From assembly GCF_027580225.2 (NCBI RefSeq), contig NC_073342.2, positions 18,265,001 to 18,329,000 on the forward strand: a DNA stretch of 64,000 nt, given 5' to 3'. Below, in pieces: positions 1 to 14,700 of this stretch (within the stretch, counting starts at the first letter, position 1; each line of letters opens with the position of its first letter). The notes under the pieces are model-generated. The model searched no databases and had not been told where the DNA came from. It saw only the letters and a program-made list of their open reading frames with translations. The position numbers and the translations under genes are program-made. The stretch comes from Misgurnus anguillicaudatus. Its lineage: Eukaryota > Chordata > Actinopteri > Cypriniformes > Cobitidae.

Positions 1-472
1 CTTTCAACAAAATTCAAATGTGTGTGCAATCCCTTTAAATGAAGATACCACTTTCAGTGGAGGTAAAACACTTGACAACAAAGACTAAGTAACTCCAGTG
101 TGTGTTTACTCTCATTGACAAGTTCAGCTCAGTAAATTATTAAAATGAAGTAAAATAGTTCGTAATAGTTGTTGAGCAGTAAAAAGGTAGTTTTATCAAG
201 GTTACGTGTGATTTGTTTTTATGTTTCGTTTTGTTTTGGTGCGCGTCACCCCCCTTTCGTCATTCGAGATGGTACGGTCCAGCCCATCTGTTCTACTCCA
301 GTGAAATGCGGACTGAAACAGATTGTAAGACTCTACGGGTCGCAATGGCTACTACACCGCAAGGACAACAAGTTTTGCTTTTCAGTTAAAAAAGTCCTTT
401 ATGAGGAACATACTTGACGGCTTTGACGAAACCACACTTTCTAATGTGAGACACTCGTTGGACGACATAAAA
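1..472 (+). promoter_or_regulatory. cecr2: cecr2 5' flank and probable 5' UTR
   Basis: Sequence immediately upstream of the first cecr2 ATG. It has scattered CpG and a pyrimidine-rich stretch near 248, but no clear TATA box or dense CpG island. An upstream in-frame ATG lies at 401. The transcription start cannot be placed from sequence alone. Confidence 0.4.
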
Positions 473-592
473 ATGTCACAGGGATGTATAACTACTGTGG
501 AGGAGATCCAGTCTTGGTGGGAAGTCCCCGCCATAGCGCACTTCTGCTCACTCTTCAGGACGGCGTTTAATTTACCAGACTTTGAAATTGAG
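473..592 (+). CDS. cecr2: cecr2 coding exon 1
   Basis: Forty codons starting at ATG 473 and ending at donor GAG|GTAATT, phase 0. It carries the conserved block [19 protein letters not shown] that opens the DDT-like domain. An ATG at 401 is in the same frame without a stop between, so the first exon could be longer at its 5' end. Confidence 0.93.
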
Positions 593-3500
593 GTAATTTA
601 TTCCGTCTGTATAAACTTGCGGCTTTGTTACCTTTCCAGCAGGTGTATTTACACGTCGTTTAGCGATGACAACAAACTCAAGTTGGTCATGTTCCCCAAC
701 CAACGTTAGCCATCTGCATGAGACTCTTCACAATTACAATTACTGAGTTAATTGGACTTTAACCCTCGCCACTAATAAATCTCTGATAAAGATATAATAA
801 CAATAAAGTTGTTTATTTATCGTCTGTTGGTGTAATAACAGAACTTAACCGTTAACAGAACTGACACGGTTAACTTAACCGCCTAATCAGACGTCCACCC
901 AAAACATTGAACTTACAGGCTGTTTTTCTTTGATCTCTACTTCAGACACACCTTTTATTTACAGAAATGTGTTTATTCAATGGCTGGTGTTGTTTTGTAC
1001 GACTTTTGTTTGACAAGAAAACCTGATTAAGCGGTGTGTTACGTGATTGACGAGTAACGTTAACGTTATCAACAAAATTGTCACGAGTGGGAACTTTGTT
1101 TTGCTTTGAGTATATCAGATATTTGCCGTTGATATCGGCGTTTCGTTTTATATTACGTTGTTTAACTTTAAGTTAGTTACACGACGCTGTTTGGCTTTTG
1201 GTGTTTTAAGTTTACAGTCGCGTTTATTTATTCCTGTAAGACCTGTTCTTGTGCTTTCGTTTTACACGTCGAGTGGCGTCGAATAAGATTTACTCGTAAA
1301 CTAGCCGGTGACTTGATAAACTTGATCGGTTGGGTTTTTCCTTTTGTTATGAATACGATAAGCCAAGTTCACGATCTTGAGTTACAAGTTTATTGTTTGA
1401 TCACAGGCTGGCTGCGAGTTGGTCATTGTTCGTTTAACTTACTATCCGCCTTGTTTGTGGTGTTGACTCACCCTTTACAATTGTGCTGGCTTTTAATTCA
1501 TCAGAAATGATCTCGCTTTGACATAGTCCTTGCCCAGATCCACCGATATGCGTTTTAAATAACTAAGATCAAGTATTTTTCTTGTTTTAATCTCAGGCTA
1601 TCCATATTTCAAATAATTTAGCAATAAACGAGGAAATAATTGAATTAGGAAAGAGTTTGTTAATTTGTAACAAGCACCATACTCCCTGTAATTGTTAAAA
1701 GGGGTGAAAAATGGCCAACACAAGGCATCAATATCCTGGGTTCATCTCGACCCCCACATGTGTGAAACGTGCGCTGCCTGTCGCTTTGTTATTGCAGCAA
1801 GGGTTCGAGGTGATGATCGTCGCGTGCTAACTCCCAGGAAAGTTACCCCTCGCGTGATCAGTAGGAAAATTCAGTACACGAGTCTAAAAAAACCTCACGT
1901 TATCATTAACACCCTTATTTTACTACTTTTATTAACACCCTTATTTTACTACTTTTATTTAGCTGGAAACTGAGCACACGTCCGATATTTCGTACGTGCG
2001 CAGTTTGATAATCTCATTTAATGCGGCAATCGCAGATTACAGAAAGCATGTGTCAATGCAGTGTGAAAGGATTTACATTCAGAGGACGGGAGGCTGTTTC
2101 AGGCACAAGTCATTGACCGTTTCACGATTCATCCTTGCAGCCTAATTGCATTCAGTGTAGGTGTCCAAGGTCATTCAACACAAAAGCCCTCATTCCCACT
2201 TTACTACCCTGGTAACTTTGCAGGCACGCATGAATGGGACGTAAGCCACCACTGTGAATAATCCAATCGGTTGCTTTAATCTTGCGATTGAGACGTTTTT
2301 CAAGTCATTACTGCAGGCTGTTATTAATCCCTGCAGAATCCTCTCTGTTATCTTAATATTCTTATTAGTGGTTTTGTTAAAGATTCAATCTCTATTCTCT
2401 TAAGTTTATACATTCACATTAAAAACGAGTAAGACGCTTAGTTGTAAATATATTAAAATTCTAATGCTTATAGATTAGTCGCTTTCCCCTAGTTTCACAG
2501 ACAAGGCTTAAGACTAGTCCTAGACTACAACACCTGTTTGAGCCGTCTCAACTGACGATAACTTGCACTAACAGATTTTAAAATAAGCCAGTGCATTTGA
2601 TTTATCTCAAGATACACACCAGTAACAGCATCTTTGTCTAAATCGATGTTTAATGATGAGAACACAACGACGCAAGATTGCTGAAGAACGCATATTGAAA
2701 AACAGCCACTGTGCGTTGATGATGCTGAATTTCTGACATTGTCACTATTGTCACATGTAAACTATCGTAGGCTATCTTTGGACGCAAGACCAAAGTCTTT
2801 ACACCTCGCTCACTGTACGACATAGGACCGCCGCTGAAGAGCCACGATCATATAAATCGCCACGTTGTTTCACAATGTTAATCTTATGTCAGGGACAGCC
2901 AAAAACCATGCAGTGTAACCCAGGCTTAAGGCATGTTTATTAAAGATGCTTAAACATCTTTATTTAACTAAGGCCTAGTCTTGGCTTTAGCTAAGCCTTG
3001 TCTGTGAACACAGGCCTATTTTGCGTATATCATCACCAACGTTGGCTTAAGGTTATGTGTTTTTTGTCAAAACATGTGATGTGTGAACTTTAACATTGTC
3101 ACAATGTTAAATAATACTAAAAGCTTGCCAGGAGAGCTTTGACTATTTTACGAATCTCCCTGAGGTTATGAATGTAGTTGGGTTTGTTCTTTAGATTTTA
3201 ATTTGCCTAGTACATTTACATTTATGCATTTGGCAGAAGCTGTTATCCAAAGCAAGTTACAGTCAACTTTTTACATATTGCATGTGTTCACAGGGAATCA
3301 AACCCATGGTAAAGACTAGGGGTGTAACAATAAATCATGCGAAATCATGCTTGCTATGCTTCCTAACGAACGATGGTGAAATGCCGTTACATCCAAAAGC
3401 CAGAGGGCGCGCTCATGCAGAATCTCAATATGCGCGGCAAAAGTAGTACCATTTTCACACACATCTCCAGGAAATGCCTATAAACAAATTTATATCAGGC

Positions 3501-6500
3501 ATTTTATGATAATAAAGAATATGAATGATTTTCTTTGACGAGTTACTTTTTAAAAATGTATGTTATAAACGTCTCAAACTCATGGTGATTTCCGATTGAT
3601 AAGGACTTCCTACTGATCAAAGAGCCGTAGTACATGAAAGAGCTGTGTTTAATATCAAAATCAATATTGGACAAGTGTAGTGCGTGTCGCGATTTACCAT
3701 TACACCTAAAGGCCCAAGTATATTAATCTTTTACGCATACGCAAGCGTACCCGCACAAGTATACTTCATTTGACTTGTTCGCATACACAGGCGATTGATG
3801 CATGCGCATTACGACATTGCAATACCAGGCCTACATACTAAAAATACTTCTGTATGTGTGGTTACAAAAACCTAGTATGCACATACTATTCTGATGACGA
3901 AATTTGCATCATACATACTCTACACTAACCCTCATGCATAATGTATACCAAGGCTTTAATGCATAAGATTAGAATTCTTGTAATTCACTTGTTTTATAGC
4001 CAAAGCTGTGCCTAAAAAAAGCAGGTGGATAGTTCAGTAAATAGAACACAAATCCGGTGGTAAGAGGATACAGTGTCTTTTTCCTGTGAGAAAGCCTACC
4101 CTGTAAGGTGACCATATGTTTATTTGTCAGAGTCTTTGTGAAGATTTGGTTCCTTGCCTCAGTCGTCTCTGGTTTATGTTTTTGTCAGGGAGATATCATC
4201 AGTTCTCACCTGTTGAGGACATATTTTAGTGGTTAGAAATAATATGTACAATTTATGAATTGTGATATACCCTAAACTAACAATATCCTCAATTAGACAT
4301 CTTTTGGAAAAAGTAAAATAACTTTTGGTCACGATTGTCACACTCAAACCACAAGCTTTGGTTTGAACGCAGTGATCCAATATGAAATTTAAGGTGTGGG
4401 TCAGCTCCTTTTCTTCTAGGAATCCGTTCCGGGGGTTGACAATAGAGATTATTCTTGGCAAGCTGACAAAACGGCTCCTTGCACATTGTTTCTTGGTTAC
4501 ACTTCAGTCGCGCTCTGTATACCCAGCCCTAGATGAGAGAAGTGCACTACAGGAAGAGGCCACACTTGCCTGGGCTCTCTCCCTGCCCTTTGTCTGTGTG
4601 AAGCACGCTTGATTTCCTAGCAGTGTGGCTGTGAAACGAGCCCTGAAATCCCACCTCCTCCAGGAACTGGAGTCCTTCAGGAGCCGAGCCCCTCCGCCCT
4701 TCATACGTGCACACAGCCAGAAGGCTAGGCCTGCCGGCTGGACGCAGAGGATGAGCGTTGGTGTTTTGTTGCTTGTCTGTTTTCATACATCTTCATTAAC
4801 TGTTGATGATGTCTAGGAAGTGGGTGGAGAATTGATCTGTGGGCATTTGGTCCAAGCCTTCACATCGGTAGAAGATGAGAGTAGGACTTAATTTAGTTTC
4901 TGAATTGATTACATTTAGTGGGCAAAGTCAGCAACGTGGGCAGATGGAGATAGACAACCTCATTACTGATTAATCTTGAATTCATCATCTGTTTTTTTTT
5001 GTGAAACTGACTGGCACAAGCACTTTTTCAAATTGTGCTGATATTGACCCTTGTTGGGATTTGTTTTTCTGTTTTAATTCTTTGAGTGATATTAAACCCT
5101 TTCATGCTTTAAGTATAGTTGTGGCCAATTTTTAAGTTGTTCTGGATGCTTGTGCGCATAATATCGCATTATAATACAACACAATACATTACATTGTTAT
5201 TTTATTTCTGATAATTCACTTTATGAACTCTATTTAACTATGCAACCATGCTTTTACTTATCTGCTTCTTCTACTACCGAACCTATTCCCCCCATGTGTT
5301 TGCCTCCCGTTTCTTATTCTAATGACAATCTGTGCCTTAACAAGTTTATGATTCAGACGTCTGATGCACCTCTAATTAACACTTGTCTCTATCAGCGATT
5401 GCACAGCTCATTGTCTGAGATCATCAAACCCATTGCCCCTGGCAGTCGTTAAGGATTTAACGCAGTAGGTCCACATGTTTCTTGACAGATGTTTATCTTA
5501 TTCATGCTTTTCATACACAGCCGTGTCATTTTATCAATTCCTCCTTTCTTCTTCCTCTCACCTTGTGCCAGAGTACTAGTGCCTCCCCCTTTCCATCTTC
5601 CGCCCATCCTAAGGTTGCCAATATTAAATAGAACATTTCCAATACTACTCCCACACTCTGGCTCTATCACTGGCCCTGGCATGACTAAATCACAGATGGT
5701 GGGTCTTTCTTTGCGTCTCCCCCCCCAGAGAGGGGAGATGGTTGTAGCTGGGTGCTGCAGTTCATCTGGGGCACCTTTTCTTCTGGGCCTTACACCGTAT
5801 GATTGTAAAGGGAGATTTAATCTCAATGGAGCTTGATGGAGCAGGAGCCGAGGACAGCCTCTTGTTTTGAACAGCAGATGGATTAAAATGAGGAAAACGG
5901 ATTTGTCGGATCTGTAGCACTCTCCCGTTTTGCTCCGACACCGGTTGTCGATTGTGAAGGATTGCTGCGAGCCTGTATGCACATTCATGTGTGTATCTGT
6001 TTAGCCTGTGTTGAATTAAAGGCTTTGAAGTGAGAGCAGCTAACCCTCGATAAAGCTCCTGTGGTTTTGAGGAGGAGGAAGTGAGCTTTTGGCTGTAGGA
6101 TTTGCACCATCAATAACTGAAGGGTCAGCAGACCTTGTTTCAGACCCCAGATGCTGTGCCTTGAAAAGGATCACTCCCACCCACCTGCATCCTAAAGATA
6201 TTTATCTTTATAACCCAGGCTATTTCTAACAGAAGAGAAAAGATCTTTAGGCATTTACAACAGGTCATGTTTGAAATAGTGCGGATTAAGGGACACCATT
6301 ACTACTGTTGCTTTCCCTTGGGTAATAAACATTCGTACATTGCCTGTCATGATCCGTTACATCTACATTTATGCATTTGACAGATGCTTTTATCCTAGGG
6401 ACTTACAGTGCATTCAAAGCATACATTTGCGTTCCTTGAGATTGAACCCATGACCTTTGTGTTCCTAACGCAGTGCCCTTTTTGACATAAGCCATAGTCC

Positions 6501-9500
6501 AAACTAAAAAACCCATTTAGTATAACCACTCCAATAATCAACAAATTTTAAGGTTTTATTTTCCAGTGCTGCTTTTGTGTCTGCTGACTTCATCATAAGT
6601 TGCATGCACGCATAATACTTAGATACTTCTCAAGTCTTTCTAAACCACCATCCCTTCCCCCATGTCTGATTGACAGGTGAGGGCAGAAGTAAATGTATCA
6701 GATGGTTCGACACGGGGAGGGGGGTGTTTGTGGGTCTTGTAGTGTGTGGTGTTTGTTTCAGCCGGCTCCATTGTCGCAGCGCCCCATGGTTCCCAGTGGC
6801 TGTCTCCAAGTTGGGGCTGCCTCACCACACATGGTGCTCATTTGTGGGCTGAAATTGAAGCTGGATGACAGGGCTCAATTGTGATCCTAGGTTGTCAGTT
6901 TTGGTTTAACTCTCTTGGACTGATTGTTAGGTGTTGTGTTTTTTGCTTGTGACAATATGATGCAAGAATCATGATGGGAAATCTGCTGTTTAGTGTGTCA
7001 TTAGGGATTGCGTCTCTCCCCACAGACTGTGGAATTGGTGGGGGTGGCAGTTGGGGGGGGGGCTGGTTCTAGTGGGAATGTTACTCTGACTGCAGCCTGC
7101 CAGCCTCACAGAAGAGTTGGATGTTTGGGATGGGGGGGCAGTCTGTGCAAAACACATGAGGGACCCTCAGCCTGGAGCTGAGACGGCAACGAGAGCATGT
7201 GTACGTGTTAGTGTGTGTATTTGGGAGGGGTGGGGAAGGGTGTTGATGTGCTTTCAGAGGCTAATAGAGCAGTTCATAACAATGGCCCAGCTAGACCCAC
7301 TCATCTGCTCTTGGGAACAGTTGTTTGGAAGAGAAGCCATGGTTGTGTTGTCTGTTATGCTTATGGTAATGTCTGCTGGTTCATTTTCTTATGTTTGCAT
7401 TACAGCACACACTGTTTGCTAAAGATTCAGTTGCTAAAAATAGTGAATGTCTGTTTACTCTCTTTTTTCCGACCTATTCCCTGAAGTCCAAAGGACTTTT
7501 TAAAATGTTGTTGATTTTACTTGGTTTGTTTATATTCACTATCGAACTGCTTAAGTTATTACTTGTTCTGATTTTTAAAGCGTAATAACTTTAAACTGAT
7601 TTATAATGATCATAGTAGCATTATACTTTTTGACACTGATCGTAATTGCAGCAAACTGTTTGGTTAATTACCACAACACAGTTCCTTTCAGTTAATAAGG
7701 TTCTGATTATTATTTTTACCTAAGAGGACTTTTACACCCCTTGTACCCAGCTCAATTTAGCTTTTTATTCTTCGGCAAATAGGACAGTACAATATCTTGA
7801 AATTATCTGATGATTAACGATCAGGAAGTATGTGCGTATGGTTGTCAGTTTAACTTTGTATATTATATTGTGTATGTCCTGGGTCTTCCTAGATTTGTAT
7901 TATCATTTAGTGGGGGCCTAGATTTTAAAGCCCTAAAGTACAAATCCATCAATCATAAAAAATAATCCATACGACTCCAGCATGTGAATATATGTCTTCT
8001 AAAGCGAAACATTTTAGAGAAATTTCTTCTATTGCTGTAATGGTCCTTGAATATGCACATTGTTACAGATGGTACTAGCCAACATTCTGCACAAGATGTT
8101 GTAATAAGACCACCAAGTGAAGGCCATGCGAGTCTGGGTCAGCAAAAGTTTTTGTGGAGGCCATTGTGAGGAGGCTCAGTTTCCTGGAGTTAATGGTTCC
8201 CACTCAATAGCATGTGCTGTGATCCCAAACCCAGGATGTGTCTGGCCATCCGTCCGTAACCACCTGTTGCACCTGGCCCTGACATTAAGATGAGTGGCCC
8301 TGCTCTGTTGTTAGGGCGGACTCACAGTATCCAAACCGCATCCGGGTGCGATTGACCCCCAAAGCCTGGTTTGTTTGACTAATGTGATTGCTCTGTACCG
8401 CGCCCGGGCACGGTTTGGCTTATTGTGCAATGGCCGGCTTGCAGAGGTGGGCTGGAGCGTGGTTCAGAGGCTCAGATACGTCAATTGTGCTACCACTCCA
8501 GTGTTTCCCACAGGATTTTGAGGAGACTGTGGTGGTTATGACGTCACCCACTAATTAGCATATATGTGACGTCATCATGTCGTGTTTGTGTTTGATCTAG
8601 TGTTGGCATCTGAAATATGTTTCACTTCTACTCTTTGATCTGTATCTCTATTTGATCTGTATTATATATCAAATTATATTTTAAGCCGAATTAAGCTGTT
8701 TTAAATAGTGAAATAAAAATGTAAATGGGAATCATGAAAATTCTATTTGTGGGGGCCAGTGTTGATTCTGTGGTGGGCCACCACAAATAAATCAATGTAT
8801 TGGAAACACTGCACTCATCTTCATCTGCTTTCGTAAAAACTTTCTGATGCGCGCAGCAGGGTTACATGAATGTCTGAACTACACACGCGACAGACCAACT
8901 AAGCAATATTATTGACATGTGAGAGAGCTGTGTGTCATTGCGCACCTAGTGACTTCAATAGAAACACAGACTTAACATTACGATGGGTTCCAGTGTTAAG
9001 AGAGCGCTTTACTTCCTGTTTTGTTCAAAACACTCACATCCTAATGATGCCCAGGCCCGGATCGATAAAAGTACAGTGCGAGCACGTGCTTCTGGAGAAG
9101 TAGGGAGGGGGGATAATCACACTAGGGCATGGTTTGGTTTTGGTGTGAGTGCGCCCTTAGTGTTCCCTACTCCTGGACCTAAAAGTTTGCTGGTGATCAT
9201 AATAAACTCTTTTTTTTAACTCCCTGTAATTCTGTGGTATGTAGCATGTTCTAAAAGGGATTTATTTTAAATAATACATGTCATGTTTAGAAAGATTTAG
9301 ACTGAATATCCTCTAGAAAAAAAACTATGACAATTGTTTTTCACAAATTCTTGGGAGTTGGTTATTTGTGAGTTAAATTTTGCACGATTGAGTTCCTTGG
9401 AGAGAAACTAGACACCTCATTTGAATTGTATCTCTCTCTCCTGTATGTGACTATCAACTACTGCAAATGCATTCTAGTTATGTTTTATCATGGTTTTAGG

Positions 9501-11692
9501 GTCATGTTTTTTTAGTGTTGTCAGATTAAACTTGACATTTAGAATATGTATGCCGGACACAGTGTTTCCCACAGGATGTGGTGCCAATGATGTCACCTAC
9601 CCTCCTGCACACTTTAGATCGGGGTAGGCATTCCTGGTCCTGGAGGGCCACTGTCCTGCAAAGTTTAGCTCCAACCCAAATCAAAGAGGCTGTTTACACT
9701 TGGTATTAAAATGTGTTTTCATCGATCGGATCACAAGTGGACGAGAGAGACACATTACGTTTACACCTGGTATTTAAATCCGTCTCTTTTGTCCACTTTC
9801 GACCGCTTCTGTGCTGAATACTATAAGGGGGTGGTCTGTGAGACGGTGGGCGAGTCTCTCTGCTGTCATTCAAAGCCGAGCGGGAGTAAGACGTAAAACT
9901 TGTGTTTAATACCTCAGATTAGATAAATGGGCGGAGAGAAGGCGGTCGCGTGTGGCTGTTCGAATGCATTCAACCACATGTGCGTTCCGCAACTCCAAAG
10001 CGATCCGATCGAAAGTGGTTTCGACCACCTCTGGATGTTGTTGAAAGTGGTCGAAAGTGGACGAGCTCAAAACGTTTTGAACACCGTTTACACCTGGCAT
10101 TAACGTCGTCCACTTGTGATCCGATCGACGAAAACACATGTTAATGCCAAGTGTAAACAGCCTCAAACACACCTGAAAATCTAATCAAAGGGTGCAGGAT
10201 GACTTGGAAATAGCATTCAAGGTGTGTTTGATTAGAGTTGGAACTAAACTTTCCAGGACCAGGAATGCCCACCCCTGCTTCAGATCCTTGCTTCAGCACA
10301 CCTGCCTCTATTTTTTAGGTAGCCGTGAAAAGCTTGATTGGCAGGTTCAGGTGTGTTTGGTTGGGGTTGACTCTGCAGGAAAGTAGGGCTGTGTCCAAAA
10401 CCGCTCCCTATCTCCTATATAGTGCACTATATTTGGCATCCGCCATTTTGAAGTGGCGTCTGAAACCTGAGAGAACGACTTCATTCCCTACATTTGGTCA
10501 CAACTTTTTACCCACAATGCACTTTTGAGGGGTACATTTGATGTACACTCGCTCACTCACTCACTATTTCCCATGATTCAGGAGACGAACGCGTAACTGG
10601 AATCAGCTAAACGATACTGACAGTAAACGTAACAAATTTACGTTTATACACCTTTGTTAGTTATTGTTGTAAGTTATTTTTTTACTTTAAAAAAATGGAA
10701 AATCGCTCACTCATTTTCATTGACCTCTTCCCCACATAGTGGAATCAGTTGTTATTTGCTATAGACGGTTTCACTAGTAACAACATAAACAAGTGGCTTT
10801 CATGGTCAACGCGTAACTTCCGGTAAGAAAAAATAACAAATAGAGTACTTTAAACATAGTTTATTTATATAACAAGCAAAATAAACAACACATAGATTTC
10901 CTAGGAAACCACAACATTTGTAATTTTTGAGGAGGTGTTTATTCAAGAGTTCAGTTTAACAACTAGTCAGACCATTAAAAAAAGCTGAAACCGGAAGTAA
11001 AGTTCGGACTAGACACGTATTGCGTCACCGCATGTACATCCGATGAAACTGTCTATATAAGGTATAGTTAAATGAGTGAACGACTGAATTAGCTTATTTG
11101 TGACGTCATCACGTAGTGTTTGCATTTGGTCTAGTGTTGGCACTTGAAAATTTTTCTACTCTCTGATCTGTCACATTATATTGTATTTTAACACAACTGA
11201 GTGCTATTTTCACACATTATCTGTTCTGTTGTCAGACATAAAACGAGTATAAAATAGTGACTAAACAACACGACCTCCTGTTTAATCCAACCAACTGTTA
11301 CTTCAACTGCTGATAAAATCCTGATTTATAAACATCAAAATCCCCATACATTTACATTGAAGAGCAGATATATGAGGTGTTTTTTGTTGTATTACTTGCG
11401 GTCTTTACTGTTGTTGCTCTTCTCATTAATGTGTTGTTGTGTTATGAGCGCTTTTTTATTTTAAACGCGAGTGATCATTTAATTGAAGATTGCGTAAAGC
11501 GCAGACACACCAAGCACAAAGAGAACCTTTCGTTAAGTCATGATAAACTTGATCAGTCGTCTTCTCTGTCAGTAACATCTGTGACTGTTGACATTTACAT
11601 GAAAAGGCAAGTACACACAGGAACGCACACTAAAAACACTGCAAACACGTTCACTTAATCTGAGAGAGAGGTGCAGCACGCAACATGAGAGT

Positions 11693-11754
<62 letters not shown>

Positions 11755-14700
11755 GAGAGGCGCTGAGCACTCGCAACAATGAATTAAGCCGTTTTAAATA
11801 GTAAAATAAAAATGTAAATGGGAATCATGAAAAACCTATTCGTGGCGGCCAGTGTTGCCACAGATAAATCAAAGTATGAGGAACACAGAGTACAGTTTAA
11901 CTGTTTAGAGCGGCTTCTAGGTCAGAATCTTTATTCGCATCTGCAAATAGATATGGTTAATATTGTCTGTTGCCATAAAGACAACCTCTAGTGCTTTGGT
12001 TATAGCTTTGTGCCTGTAAGAATTAGTGTTGACTGACTGCTTAAACACAGATAGGGGTGTGTGCTGTTCTGGCATCACCTGTACTTCACTGGCTGAGTGC
12101 TCTTAGGGTGTACACACTATGTGAATCAAACCATACCAGACTGAGTATGTTTGACTCCCAAAGTCTGGTTCATTAGACTTCATTAGTGTGATTGCTCCAT
12201 AATGTACCAGGTGTGGTACGCTTCACCGTACTCTGGTCCTCTTGCAGAGGTTGTCTCGGACGCGGCTCACTTTGGTTTGTGGCTGGGGCACAACCTCGCT
12301 TAACATCAGATATGTGACTGTTTTCTTCCTCAACTTCAGCTGCCACGGTAAAACCTCTTTTGATACATGCAGCACAATTATATGCAGCTGCTTGCTCAGA
12401 TGATCATTGTGTTTGGCTTCATGTGGCACTAGTATGCAGACTGATCGATTTATTGCATGAAATAAGTGTGACAGAGATTTAAATGCATATTAGCTTGAGT
12501 CTGCTCTCGAATCACTCTCATGTTACTTTAATGTCATATGCCTGCCCTGCACACTACCACATGAAGTCAAACATGCCTATTAAAGGCGGAGTCCACGATG
12601 TTTGAAAAACGCGTTGGAAAAGGAGACGGGCCGACTACCAAAACACACTTATAGCCAATCAAATCAAATCAAATGCCTGGTTGCGTATGTGTGGGGCGGA
12701 TCTATCAACAGAAGGTCCAGATTCTATTGGGGTAGGGGCGTGTTTGTTTAGGTGATTTCAAATATCAACATTGCCTTTCAAACATCATGGACTCCGCCTT
12801 TAAACCACAAAGTTATAAATACATTAAAGACCACTAGGTGACTCAGACGAGAGAATACATATTTTCCAGTTTTCTTTAAAACAATTGCACCATAATGACG
12901 TAAGCTTACTTCATTCGGATTATAAAGTGTAGTGTTAGTGCAGACCTGCAGAGGAGTTGGGAGAAGGGAGTATTACAGTATTAGGGGGTGTGCACACCAA
13001 AGCTTTTTTACGTGGCTGAAAATGCCGGCGGACAGCTTAATTTCAGCCGACTGCTAGCTTTCTTCAGCTGAGCGCTTTGGTTGCTGTGATACTTCTGCTT
13101 TGTTTATTAGTCGTTGTATGATGTGCCAGTTGGTTGTTGTAATATTTGTCTCACCCCTCCTCCACTGTGATTGGACGGCCGTGTAAGAACTGACATTGAA
13201 GAGCTGAGCTTTTCACCCAAAGTTGAATATGTTTCAGCGCGGAAAAAACGCAAAGCGGCGGCTTTCAGTGGAGAAAAACCCGCCAGATGGTGTCTTTTTT
13301 TAAATGCCATACTTCCATTGGAAACAATTGAAAACATCGGCTGGCGTAAAAGCTTTGGAATGCACGCCACCTTATAGTGAACTAAAATGTGAGTTCGCCT
13401 AGAGTTAGTTGAGTAAGTTGCTGAGTAAAAAACACTCATCCCAGTAAATGATTTATTGACATCAGTTTTGTAACCGACTGCAAATCTGGACAGCTGCTCT
13501 CCATATAAATCTGACTGGTCTGAACTGTATAGCCTACACCGCTGTAATGGTGCATGAAGGTTGTAACTCAAATAAAGTGTGGCATCAAGCTATACAAGTC
13601 AGAAGGTTCATTCACAGCAAAAAATATCCTTACTAGGGGTGTCAGGTTTCTCCTCGATTCAATTACATTTTCGATTCTAATGTCACGATTCGATTCTCGG
13701 TTTTTACTTTTTGGGGGAAAGACAAAAAATGCTATGCCATTATTATTAGAGCCCGACCGATATGCGTTTTTTGGGGCCGATGCCGATACAGATATTAGGG
13801 AGTAAAAAAAGACCGATAACGATATATCGGCCGTTATTCTTTATATGTTTATTATTATTATTATTGTTATAGTATTACATTATTATGCACATTGGGTGCT
13901 TTTCCTCGCATGGGGGTTTGTGGGCTTCACTTTACGCGAGAGAGCTTGTAAAGTGATGATTCCTTCTTGCATGCACATGGACTTAATGCATGCGTCTTGG
14001 ACTCCTAGCATCTGAAATAAATCCAGCGCGTCATAAGAAGCTGCGCTTCTCTTTGTCTCACGTGTCATCTGTTCGAAGTCTAAACATAAACTAAAGTGGT
14101 AATCCTTACGTATTTGTTCAGTTTGATGCGTTTCATGCGAGCTGAGGCAAACTAATCCCTTTTGTTTCAAATATAACCCGCTGCACAAAAATCCTTTCTC
14201 ACTCTCGCGTAACTTACGTGCAAAGAGCTGCGCTCTGTCCAAAGTCAGATCACTAGGTAGTAAATCATCCTGTTTATGATTTGCATTTCAAGGAGTCGTT
14301 GCAATACATCCCTCATGTTTAAAATATAAATTGTGTTCCGCTGGAGCTGTGTTTTTCAAGTTACCTCTGAGTTTTTTTCCCCCAGCTTGGCAAGCTGACC
14401 GGACGTGACATGAGGGCGTGGCAGCATCGACGATCTCATTTTTTAATTCGAAGTTCGAGGTTGTGACTTAATTTCGATCGATTTCAATTTAAAATTCGAA
14501 ATCGTGACACCTTTCATCCTTACCCACCCCTTTGTTTTCCTGTTGCTCCCTTACCCTACAGTCACATTAGCTACAAAAGTGAACGACACCGAGCGACACG
14601 CACCCGCTTGATGGGCGTTCCTTGGCTAGTTTCTAAAAGCGGTATCAAAAGTCACTTTAGAGGTATTGTTAAGTTACAAGAAAGGTGTTTTTGGATTTAA

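Larger units (their letters stand above)
9556..11890. mobile_element. CAGTGTTTCCCACAGG element broken by later insertions
   Basis: The left end (9,561-9,605) matches the element at 8,502. The right part (about 11,086-11,888) resumes with TGACGTCATCA and later ATGTAAATGGGAATCATGAA as in that copy. The 1.5 kb between is filled by a foldback element and a GGGCTGTGTCC element. The right part is longer than the compact copy and contains a GA repeat. Confidence 0.55.

Noticed and set aside
3215..3312. tRNA-like sequence (GGGAATCAAACCC resembles a B box region)
   Set aside because: No cloverleaf can be drawn; it is part of a common LINE/SINE tail.
5449..5988. 179-codon minus-strand open frame in cecr2 intron 1
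   Set aside because: No recognisable domain, a competing open frame on the other strand and no splice or start context; length is plausible by chance in a GC-richer block.
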